From: Arachis hypogaea
Lineage: Eukaryota > Streptophyta > Magnoliopsida > Fabales > Fabaceae
NCBI RefSeq assembly: GCF_003086295.3
Contig: NC_092038.1
Coordinates: 103,633,837-103,697,836 of the forward strand
Direction: 5' to 3'
DNA: 64,000 nt
Shown here: one piece after another, positions 55,480 through 64,000 of the stretch
Numbering within the stretch: the first letter of the stretch is position 1
How the letters are laid out: every line of letters starts with the position of its first letter
Translations under genes and position numbers: made by a program
Notes under the pieces: model-generated
The model's database searches: none
The model's input: only the letters and a program-made list of their open reading frames with translations
Told to the model about the DNA's origin: nothing

Positions 55480-57003
55480 TGATGAGCGGATAATTTATAC
55501 GCTTTTTGGCATTGTTTTCAGCATGTTTTTAGTATGTTTTAATTAGCTTTTATTATATTTTTTTATTAGTTTTTAGTTAAAATTCACTTTTCTGGACTTT
55601 ACTATGAGTTTGTGTGTTTTTCTGGGATTTCAGGTATTTTCTGGCTGAAATTGAGGGTCCTGAGCAAAAATCTGATTCAGAGGCTGAAAAGAACTGCAGA
55701 TGCTATTGAATTCTGACCTCCCTGCACTCGAAGTGAATTTTCTGGAGCTACAGAAGCTCAATTGGCGCGCTCTCAATGGCGTTGGAAAGTAGACATCCTG
55801 GGCTTTCCAGCAATGTATAATAGTTCATACTTTTCTCAAGATTTGATGGCCCAAATCGGCGTTGCAAATCAGCTTCAGAATTCCCGGCGTTTAACGCCGG
55901 AACTGGCATAAGAATTGGAGTTAAACGCCCAAACTGGCATAAAAGCTGGCGTTTAACTCCAGAAAAAGTCTCTACACATAAAAGCTTCAATGCTCAGCCC
56001 AAGCACACACGAAGTGGACCCCGGAAGTGGATTTTTACATCATTTACTCATTTCTGTATACCCTAGATTACTAGTTCACTATTAATAGGATCTTTTGACA
56101 TTGTATCTGTACCTCATGACACTTTACACGTTTCTCATTGTATTTTCTATGGCATGAGTCTCTAAACGCCATGGTTGGGAGTGAGGAGCTCTGCTGTGTC
56201 TTGATGGATTAATGCAATTACTACTGTTTTTCATTCAATCGTGCTTGCTTCCATTCTAAGATATCACTTGTTCCTAAACCTGATGAATGTGATGATCCGT
56301 AACACTCATCATCATTCTCAACTATGAACGTGTGCCTGACAACCACCTCCGTTCTACCTTAGATTGAGTAGATATCTCATGGATTCCTTAATCAGAATCT
56401 TCGTGGTATAAGCTAGAATTGATGGCGGCATTCAAGAGAATCCGGAAGGTCTAAACCTTGTCTGTGGTATTCTGAGTAGGATTCAAGGATTGAATGACTG
56501 TGACGAGCTTCAAACTCCTGAGGGCTGGGCGTTAGTGACAGACGCAAAAGAATCACTGGATTCTATTCCAACCCAATTGAGAACCGACAGATGATTAGCC
56601 GTGCTGTGACAGAGCGCGTTGAACATTTTCACTGAGAGGATGGGAGGTAGCCATTGACAACGATGAAACCCTACATATAGCTTGCCATGGAAGGAGCCTT
56701 GCGTGCTTGAAGAAGAAGACAGTAGGAAAGCAGAGGTTCAGAAGATAGAGCATCTCCAAAACCTTAACCTTTTCCCCATTACTGCAAAACAAGTACTTAT
56801 TTCATGTTCTTTTGCTTTTCACAATCAAACCTGACAATTATTGATATCCTGACTAAGAGTTACAAGATAACCATAGCTTGCTTCAAGCCGACAATCTCCG
56901 TGGGACCGACCCTTACTCACGTAAGGTATTACTTGGACGACCCAGTGCACTTGCTGGTTAGTTGTGCGGGATTGCAAAAGTGTGATTGCAATTTCGTGCA
57001 CCA
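55480..57003 (+). repeat. 3' LTR of element F
   Basis: 1524 bp, TGATGAGCGG to GTGCACCA. U3 palindromes at about 55856-55961, U5 hairpin 56911-56926. Second subfamily. Confidence 0.94.
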
Positions 57004-57543
57004 GGAATGGAGCTTGAAATCACCTTGCCAAAGTAGTTGGAGACCTCTCCCCCAAAGCCATCACCATCCATCCCTTCATTCAAATGGATAAATCTCTCAT
57101 CCCTAAGCTTAATTAGCCCACTTGAATATGCTTTGCTTGAGACAAATGGGCAACTTAGAGCTCTTTGTGGCTATAAGAGTAAGAGGGAGATGGTTAGTGG
57201 TTAGCAACACAATCTTAGGTTCATTATGGAAGGAAGCTCATGGCTGAATTATCATGGTTGGAAGAATACTAAATTGTATGGGTCTAGGAAGCTGATTGGA
57301 TGCCTCAGTGAGAATTCGAATTGCTTACCACCCGGTTGGAACAAAGATGGTCAACAAGAAGACGGGTGTAAAAGTAAGGTCTGGAACCCCGAAATTCATT
57401 CTAGCAATCAACACTCTTGGGGCCTTGTCACTTGCTTTAACTTGCTTGAAGGCTTTATGCAACAAGTGTGGGATCCCGGAGGCTATAGGAATTGCAAACA
57501 TTGGTGGAGATTCTTGGATGAGTTCAAGCACAAGCCTCCATGA
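57004..57543 (+). pseudogene. Element D ORF1 C-terminal region, degraded
   Basis: The first part (57004-57215) has in-frame stops but still reads ETNGQLRALCGYKSKREM, matching ENDGQLRTLCGIKSKNEL of element C. From 57226 an open frame of 105 codons matches the C-terminus of C ORF1: KLYGSRK, EDGCKSKVWNP, SWGLV, and the identical end pattern WRFLDEFKHKPP. The conserved Trp, Gly-Cys and KHKPP residues point to a real domain in this unknown protein family. Non-functional here. Confidence 0.82.
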
Positions 57544-57592
57544 CAAGGAGCCCACCAAACGTCCAACTTAAGGACTTAAACCAAAAGTACTA

Positions 57593-57610
57593 GGTGGGAG
57601 ACAACCTACC
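57593..57610 (+). other. Post-ORF1 hairpin of element D
   Basis: GGTGGG-AGACAA-CCTACC, paired with one G-T wobble, 49 bases after the ORF1 stop. Equivalent of 32355-32372 in C. Confidence 0.72.
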
Positions 57611-57789
57611 ATGGTATATTCTTAACTTTCTATTCTTAATCTTATTTTATTTTATTTTTTTTACTAGTGTTCATTCATAATTTATGCATATTTACCTGCA
57701 TTCTGCATTTGCATCTGCATATTGCACAAAAAAAGTGGCAGAGAGTTGCGTGGGAGTAATGCAAAAAGTGGGCCAATCGCACAGGCATC

Positions 57790-58200
57790 ACCACGCGTAC
57801 ACGTCCCTCATGCGTATGCGTCATCTGAGAATTTGGCACTTCATGCATACGCGTCAATGACGCGCACGCGTGACCCTGCAAATTCGACGTAAAAGATGTA
57901 TTGGCCAAAAGTTGGGCTGGCTTGGTGCTGGCACTGCACCTGAGGCACAAATCGCATCACGCGTACGCGTCGTAGACGCGTGTGCGTCACTTTCAGAACG
58001 CGCACGCGTCATGTGACATTTTGGCACATATCCCAAAACGATCAGAGGGTTGTCCGAGTGCCACGTTGCCCTCGCACGAGTAGCACAAACATGGTCATGC
58101 GTACGCATGACCGACGCTTACGCGTCACCTCCCTCTCTGCGCAACCCACGCGTACGCATGGAGCACGCGTGCGCGTCACTCGCGCAACACCACCAGATCC
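57790..58200. repeat. CpG-rich ACGCGT/TACGCGT tract of element D
   Basis: Repeated CACGCGTACGCGTC-like runs in a less GC-rich matrix; the same kind of tract lies in the D LTR at 60700-60860 and in C. Short frames on both strands here are by-products. Confidence 0.8.
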
Positions 58201-58898
58201 CTGCGCCGCCACTTATATTATCTTTTCTTTTCTAATCCTAATTTCTTCTATCTTTTCTTCTTTCTTCCTCCCTTCTTACTTTCTTTTTCTTCATCTCTTT
58301 AACTTCTCATCCTTCTTTTCTTTCATTCTATTTTACTTAATTTATCTGCATACTTTCATTCATTGCATTTTAATTTTGTGCATATTTTTATTTTCTTTTC
58401 TAAATTTATTATTTTTCAATTGGTGTTAAAATTTTCTTATTCAATTGTTGCATCTTTGTCTTGAATTATTCTAGTGCTTCATGACTTGTTTTATTCTGAT
58501 TGGGTATTATTATTCATAAGTCAATGCTATTCTTTTATGATACCTGTATTCCTTTTGCATTGATATGAACTTACACTATTTTTCATTACCCACACTCTCT
58601 TCCCCATTGTTGCAATTTTTGCACTGTTGATATGCCATGTGTCTCTACTATTTTTTCACTTGCATGTTGTAGCTACCATGTAATTGAGACCCTCATTATT
58701 CGGCATTAATCCACCCATATTTTATTTGTTTCCTATCCTTGTTGTTGGGTCACTTTTCTTCTTTTCCCTCTTCTTTCAGGATGGCCACCGAGAAAGGGAA
58801 ATAGAAAACTCTTACATGGGGCGACAGATAAGTCCATCTGCATAATCTTTAGAGAAAAACATAAGTTGTAGCAGCCCATCCACCTGCACATCTTAGCA
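58201..58898 (+). pseudogene. Pyrimidine-rich leader and remnant of the third ORF of D
   Basis: A C/T-rich stretch (58215-58340) is followed by AT-rich sequence and by TTTCAGGATGGCC at 58774-58786, matching the TTTCAGGATG context before the third ORF of C. The frame from the ATG at 58781 reads MATEKGK and stops at once. Almost the whole third ORF is deleted. Confidence 0.6.
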
Positions 58899-58935
58899 TG
58901 CACCGAGGACGGTGCAATCTTTAAGTGTGGGGAGG
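58899..58935 (+). other. Internal AGGA hairpin with polypurine-like tract of D
   Basis: TGCACCG-AGGA-CGGTGCA (58899-58916), then ATCTTTAAGTGTGGGGAGG. Same loop and spacing as 28679-28716 in C but with a different, still fully paired stem. Confidence 0.78.
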
Positions 58936-60362
58936 TCAATACCAACTTCCGTGGGTTAGTATCTTCCTGTCTCAACACCAATGTTTAAATTTTTTTTTGT
59001 TAAATGAGTTGTCGCATTTGCATGTTTGTTTGATTTTTGTGCATATTTTACCACTTGGTTGAAGTAATATTTTCTTTTTTAGGAAACTTTTTATAGCATT
59101 TCACTAATTTGAATTAAACTTTTCAAAAAATGCGTTTGAAGAAATTTTAATTTGGAACATGGTTTTAGAGCTCGAACACACAAAACCAGTGAGATTTGAG
59201 CTTAATCGCATGGTTACATTATTTAACCATAATATTTTATTCTTGTGTGTTTCCTTTTCTATGATTGTAATCTATATTTTGTTCCAGTCTATATGTCCAA
59301 TGTTTAATGTGTTACATGCTTGGATATGATTGAGGCTATCATTTATTTTTGCTCACTTTTCCCAAATAGCCTACCCTTCCATTTACCTTTGTTAGCCACT
59401 TTGAGCCTTTTTAATCCCCATTTGTTCTATATTTTACCACATCACTAGCCTTAAGCGGAAAAATAAGTAATCACCCCAATTGAATCTTTGGTTAGCTTAA
59501 GATAGAGATTGTGTATCAACTAAGTGTGGGAAAACTGTGGGAACATGGGTTAATAGGGAATGTGTTATGTTTCTACTCTATTTAAATATTGAGAATTTGG
59601 GTGCCTACTCATGTGAGACCAGAAAAATCCAAAAAAATCCATGTGCATTGATATGTTATGTTTACTTTTATATTTTCAAACAAAAAAGACAAAAAAAGAA
59701 AAAGAAAAAATATATAATAAATAAATAAATAAATAAGAGACAAAATTAGCCCAATGTTAAGTTTAATGAAAGGTCAATGCATATGTGATAAAATCAAAAG
59801 AAATATTTGGTACATAAGTATGTGATACAAAAGTGGAAATTATGGGTAGCTAGGCATGATTTTAGAGTTACATAGAATATGTGTGTGTGTTAAGTGAAAG
59901 CTTAGGATAGTCAAAGATTCATATTTTGGCTCACATAGCCATACATACATCCTCACCCTCACCTTAGCCCCATTACAACCCTGAAAAGACCTCATGATGT
60001 TTGCATTGGTATACTAAATATTTGTTGATTGGTTAGATGAAGAACAAAGTTTTAGAAAGCATGACTAGAGAAGAGTAGAGTGATCAACCCTAGACACTTG
60101 AGAGATTAGAGTGCATATACACTACCAGTGAGGGTTCAATGCTTAATTCTATGTTCCCTGCTTTCATGAGCTATCTTCTTACAAGTTTACTTGTCTCTTA
60201 TTATATGATTTGAATTAGTGGAATTTGAATTATTTTTGTCTTGAAGAACTTATTTACTTCTAACCAAGTAGACAGAATCATCATAGCATATAGTTGCATT
60301 CATAGGTTGCATCTCATGAGTCTTACTTTCCCCATTCATTCTTTATAGCTTCTCTTGAGCTA
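58936..60362 (+). other. 3' noncoding tail of element D
   Basis: No credible ORF. A-rich simple sequence with AAAT units at about 59680-59735. Confidence 0.7.
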
Positions 60363-60399
60363 AGCATGAGGACATGCTAATGTTTAAGTATGGGAAGGT
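60363..60399 (+). other. AGGA hairpin and polypurine tract of element D
   Basis: AGCATG-AGGA-CATGCT (60363-60378), then TTTAAGTATGGGAAGGT up to the LTR. Confidence 0.8.
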
Positions 60400-61811
60400 T
60401 GATAAACTATTATTTTATGATTTATATTGTGTTTAATTGAGTGGTTTTATCAAGTCTTTACCCACTTATTCATATGATTAGCATGATATTACAATTCCTT
60501 CCCAAAGTTGTTCTATGGTTGAAAACTTGCTTCCTAGAGATCTTTTTATTGTGTATTTTAATTCTCCTTTATTCCATTCAATGCCGTGATCCATGTATTA
60601 AGTGTTTCAGACTTCATAGGGCAGGAATGGCTTAGAGAATGGAGAGGAAGCTTGCAAAAATAGAAGGAACACAAGAAACCAAGGAGATAACCAGCGAACA
60701 CCGACGCGGATGTATGGCTCACGCGACCACGCGAAATGGAGAAAATCGCAGTGACGCGTTCGCGTGCCTGACGTGAACGCGTGGACGATGCATACGCGTG
60801 GCAAGGAAAATGCTGAATGACGCGCACGCGTGGACGACGCATACGCGTGACATGCGCGATCTGCAAAATTAACAGAAATCCTTGGGGGCGATTTTTTGGC
60901 TGTTTTTGACCCAGTTTTCGGCCCAAAAAACACATATTAGAGGCTATAAAGTGGGAAAATGCATCCATTCATTATATACAATTTCAGAATTAGATGTAGT
61001 TTTTCTAGAGAGAGAGGCTCTCTCCTCTCTCTTAGGATTTAGGATTTAGGATTTCTATTAGTTTTAGTCTTTTTCTTCACAATTCCAGGTTCAATGTTCT
61101 TTTAATTTAATTTCTCTTCTACTTCTATTTATTCTATTACGTTAGTTTGTTTATTTTCCCAATTTGGTTTATGGATTCCTATGTTTAATTTGATTTTCTA
61201 TTTAATATAATTTGAGGTATTTCAGATTTATGATTTTAATTTAGTTTTTTATATTCTTGGCTTTAATTGATGAATTGATTAATTAGAGACACTTGAGTTA
61301 TCAAACTCATTGTGATTGATAATTGTTATCTTTGCTAAGTAATTTGAATTCCAATAACTCTAGTCTTTTCTTAGGAATTGACTAGGATCAGAGGAATCAA
61401 ATTGATTCATCCACTTAACTTACCTTCATAGTTAGAGGTTAATAAGGTGGGAGCAAAATCCAATTCTCATCATAATTGATAAGGATAACTAGGATAGGAC
61501 GTCCAGTTTTCATATCTTGTCAAGAGTTTTTCTAGTTATTGATTTATTTTTCCTGCAATTTATTTTCCCTGTTCAACCTTTCAAAAAACCCAAAAATATT
61601 GTTTTCCATAACCAATAATAAATCATACTTCCCTTCAATTCCTTGAGAAGACGACCCGAGGTTTGAATACTTCGGTTATAAATTTTATTGGGTTTTGTTA
61701 ATTGTGACAACCAAAATTTTGTACGAAAGGATTCTCTGTTGGTTTAGAAACTATACTTACAACGCGATTATATTCTTGTGAATTTCTTTACCGATAGAAA
61801 TCAGTTCGTCA
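60400..61811 (+). repeat. 3' LTR of element D
   Basis: 1412 bp. CpG palindromic runs at 60700-60860, TATAAA box 60945-60950, U5 hairpin CCGAGGT-TTGAAT-ACTTCGG at 61657-61676 next to GACGACCC. Homologous to the C LTR mainly in U5. Confidence 0.85.
60945..60950 (+). promoter_or_regulatory. TATA box of the D LTR
   Basis: GGCTATAAAGTGGG, about 90-240 bases downstream of the CpG palindromes. Confidence 0.55.
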
Positions 61812-63106
61812 GACTGCATATAGAAGTAAGTAAGAAACTAAGTTTGGTTTTCACACACCACCTTTAGTTCAAGAACTCATAAGCATACATGCATGATAAC
61901 CATCTTTCAAGTGCTTGGGAACAAGCAACTTTCAAGATCTTTGCAGGCAATCATCTCAACCAAGAGTATGCACCATCATCTAGAGAAACAATAGAAGGAG
62001 GCAAAACCCAACAAAGTTTATGGCAAGGAGTAAATCAAGTGATCACCAAGAGGTTGTATTGTTGCTTGATTGCCCCTGGTTTAAGCATTATGATTGAAAG
62101 TATAGTTGTACCCCTGATTAGTCTAATTGGTAGAAATGTTAGTTAATTTGCATCATATTTTGTTTTCTAGATTGTTTTTCTTGGTAAGTATTGTACTTGA
62201 GTCATTGCACTATATCTTAACTGTATGCTTGATCTACAACATTCAATAAAAAGAAAAAAAATGTTGTGAAAAGAAAAAGTAAAGTCCAACTTGGTCGAAT
62301 GAATAAAGTCTTAGTAAGTGGTGGTATATGCTAACTCATTACATGATTCATGAATAAGGTTGAAGGTTAGCATGATTCTTTAGGTATGAACTTCAGTTAC
62401 ACTCTATGAGTCTCGGTAAATAAAAAGATCCTTGCAAAAAGAAAGAAAAAGAAAAAGAAGAAGGAAGTAAAAGAGAGCAATCAATAAGGCTGGGCACCAA
62501 TAGCTTGAACCTTTAGATGTATGTCCGTGATGCTTTTGTACAAGGATCTGCTTGGATGACTAGCTTCTAAAGGGTGCTTTATCACCTGGTATCTTGGGTT
62601 AACTAACCCAAGATTATCAACCAAAATTCCATTATCAAGAGCAACTTTATTACAAAGCATTAAGCAACCCAAAGTGGTGCTGGGCACCAGTGTCTTAAAG
62701 ATGAAGTACAGCCATGTGCCTGTGGTGTATATGTGTTAAGGAGAGGCTTGAGTAAGTAAGTCCTCAGGGATGCTTCAACACCTAATACCTTGAACCAACT
62801 AGTTCGGGAGTATTGACTGAAAACTTATCATAAAGAGTTGCCTTAACACAGAGAACTTAGCCTCAATAAAGCAATAAGCTCCTCTAAAAAGAAAAAGAAA
62901 ACAAGAAGCTAAAGCCAAGGATCACAAAATAATAAGTCTCATAGAGTGCAACAAAGCTAATATCCAAGAGAGTATTGCAACCTAAGCCACAAAGAAGAAT
63001 CACTAAAGAGTTCATGCATGCAAAACCCCATGAGTCGGGATTGAAACTTGTCTCAATAAGGACTTATGATTCTTTATGCTTTCATTACCTTTCTTATATT
63101 TCATTC

Positions 63107-63143
63107 CTTGTTTGGGGATAAGCAAGATCTAAGTTTGGTGTTG
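63107..63143 (+). other. GGGA hairpin and priming region of G
   Basis: CTTGTTTG-GGGA-TAAGCAAG pairs over 8 positions with two G-T wobbles; then ATC and TAAGTTTGGTGTTG up to the LTR. Confidence 0.72.
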
Positions 63144-63419
63144 TGATGCCTGGGCATCTTGGCTAGTTTCACAAGCCATTTTTATTAAGTTTTAACCTAG
63201 TTTCATGCATTACCTTCATCAATAAGCAAGCATTTGGATGAATTATCTTTGCATGTCTTGATTCATCAAACATTGGTGAATTACAATCATTTTCATGAAA
63301 TTAATACAAGAACTAAGTGATGTAATGAATGATGAAATATCTTGTGATTATTCATGAAACAGCAAACTTTGATGCACTTGTTTGATTGATGATAGGCAAG
63401 GCAAGAAGAAGCAGAGTGA

Positions 63420-63665
63420 AGGCGTTACCAACGCTGGTAACGCTGGCAATAACGCCAGCATCAACAATGCCAACGCTGGTAACGCTAGTTCAAGAAGGGA
63501 CTAAGGGCGTTGCCAATGCTGGCAAAGCTGGCAACAATGCCAGCATCAACGTTACCAACACTGGTAATTCCAGCAACAACGCCAGCACTAACGCCACTTC
63601 CAAGGGTGTCGCTAGCGTTATCAATGCCGATAACGCCATAATAGGAGTATTAGAGTTGGTAACGT
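63420..63665. repeat. Array of CGTTACC/GGTAACG and GCTGGC/GCCAGC palindromes in the G LTR
   Basis: Interleaved units such as GTTACC-AACGCT-GGTAAC and GCTGGC-AATAAC-GCCAGC fill about 245 bp, about 220 bp upstream of a TATA box. Both strands stay open here, which is a consequence of the repeat. Confidence 0.8.
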
Positions 63666-63887
63666 TAACGCTGCCCCAATAATGTCTTTGACCATGCACA
63701 AAGCAGAAATTGGAAGATTTGGGGAGACACGCGTACGCACGACCCAGTGTGCATACACACATGTAGAAGACAGCATTAGCAATGTTGGCAACGCTGAAAA
63801 GGTCCTGGGCGATTTCCTAACTTTCTTCACTAAGGCCAAGGGCCCACATCCAGAGACTTGAAGACTCACTTGAAGTTAGAGAAGTAG

Positions 63888-63896
63888 TATAAATAA
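63888..63896 (+). promoter_or_regulatory. TATA box of the G LTR
   Basis: TATAAATAA after the palindrome array. Not tested. Confidence 0.5.
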
Positions 63897-64000
63897 GTGA
63901 AGTTTTGAACTTTGAAGGAGGGCTTACGAAGTAGGAATTAGATCACTACACTTTACATTTCCGTACTTGCTTATACTTAGCGTAGTTTTATTTTCTCGCA

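Larger units (their letters stand above)
50939..57003 (+). mobile_element. Element F: 5'-truncated Athila copy, second subfamily
   Basis: Starts within the RT-RNase H connection and runs through integrase, hairpin, array, broken third ORF, 3' noncoding region and an intact 3' LTR (55480-57003). Nucleotide divergence from A/B/E is clearly larger than among those three. The LTR start TGATGAGCGGATAATTTATA resembles the lone LTR at 36449. Its 3' LTR is followed directly by element D coding sequence, so F probably inserted into D. Confidence 0.92.
57004..61811 (+). mobile_element. Element D: 3' half of an old relative of element C
   Basis: Begins inside ORF1 immediately after the F LTR, then post-ORF1 hairpin, CpG-rich region, pyrimidine-rich stretch, a remnant of the third ORF, internal hairpin with purine tract, noncoding tail, hairpin plus polypurine tract, and a 1412-bp LTR (60400-61811) with TGATAAAC...GTCA ends. 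Order and orientation match C throughout, but identity is low, so it is much older. Its 5' half is missing. Confidence 0.85.
61812..64000 (+). mobile_element. Element G: 3' end and partial LTR of a fourth family
   Basis: 61812-63143 is noncoding sequence of the kind found before 3' LTRs here, with a GGAA hairpin TGCTTG-GGAA-CAAGCA (61912-61927) and a border hairpin (63107-63126). At 63144 TGATGCCTGGGC begins a probable LTR that leaves the window at 64000. No coding domain is visible, so the superfamily is unknown; hairpin and TAAGTTTGGTGTTG border suggest a link with the Athila-type group. Confidence 0.7.
63144..64000 (+). repeat. Partial LTR of element G
   Basis: Starts TGATGCCTGGGCATCTTGG and continues past the window end. 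Contains the array 63420-63665 and a TATAAATAA box at 63888-63896. The call as LTR rests on the border motifs and the promoter layout. Confidence 0.65.

Noticed and set aside
61889..62146. 85-codon frame in element G
   Set aside because: No motif or visible conservation; it lies in noncoding sequence before the G LTR.
63386..63682. 98-codon Thr/Asn/Ala-rich frame
   Set aside because: It is the translation of the palindrome array in the G LTR; the reverse strand is open as well.
1..64000. Host plant genes, rRNA, or integrated virus (pararetrovirus) sequence
   Set aside because: All recognisable protein domains are retrotransposon gag, pol or third-ORF types. No movement protein, coat protein or other viral domain, and no exon-like host coding sequence was seen.

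Overview
This is plant nuclear DNA, and almost every base belongs to nested, broken or recombined LTR retrotransposons. I found no host protein gene, no tRNA or rRNA gene and no CRISPR array. The organism is most likely a legume, probably peanut (Arachis). That guess rests on my recollection of peanut repeats: LTRs that open TGATGAGCGGATA, and arrays of GGCGTT-N-AACGCC palindromes. I could not search for it. The setting looks like gene-poor, repeat-rich chromatin.

Layout: (1) 1-555 is a reverse transcriptase (RT) shard of an Athila-type Ty3/gypsy element. (2) 556-21335 is element A, an Athila-type copy on the + strand that has lost its 5' LTR. It is split at 4519-14818 by a complete, young Sirevirus-type Ty1/copia element on the - strand (gag, pol, env-like ORF, LTRs of 1435 and 1458 bp, CATTT target duplication). 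(3) 19801-36426 is element B, which shares one LTR with A. It is split at 25423-35819 by a complete, very young element without pol, C, on the - strand (two 1493-bp LTRs with three differences seen, CAGCA duplication). (4) 36449-38209 is a lone LTR of a second subfamily, joined to B through a short filler. (5) 38210-50938 carries - strand copies: X, reduced to its ends, and the nearly full-length E, again sharing one LTR. (6) 50939-57003 is element F, + strand and 5'-truncated, with an intact RNase H-integrase frame. (7) 57004-61811 is D, the 3' half of a relative of C. (8) 61812-64000 is the 3' end and partial LTR of a fourth family, G.

How the parts work: Athila-type elements encode gag-PR-RT-RNase H-IN and, behind a long spacer, a third ORF of the plant transposon/env-like type. 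The Sirevirus has the same plan with copia domain order. C keeps an LTR, a tRNA-Asp-type primer site, an unfamiliar Tyr/Pro-rich ORF1 and the third ORF but has no polymerase, so it must use enzymes made by another element.

The most interesting signals are not coding. Each family has its own short CpG-containing palindromes, clustered in U3 of the LTR; in the three families where the region is visible, they also lie in the spacer before the third ORF. A hairpin with an (A/G)GGA loop sits just before the polypurine tract in every family except the Sirevirus, and again near the third ORF, with stems that change in a compensated way. Another compensated hairpin follows the stop codon of the first coding module, and one more lies in U5. 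These suggest conserved nucleic-acid structures with a role in the element life cycle.
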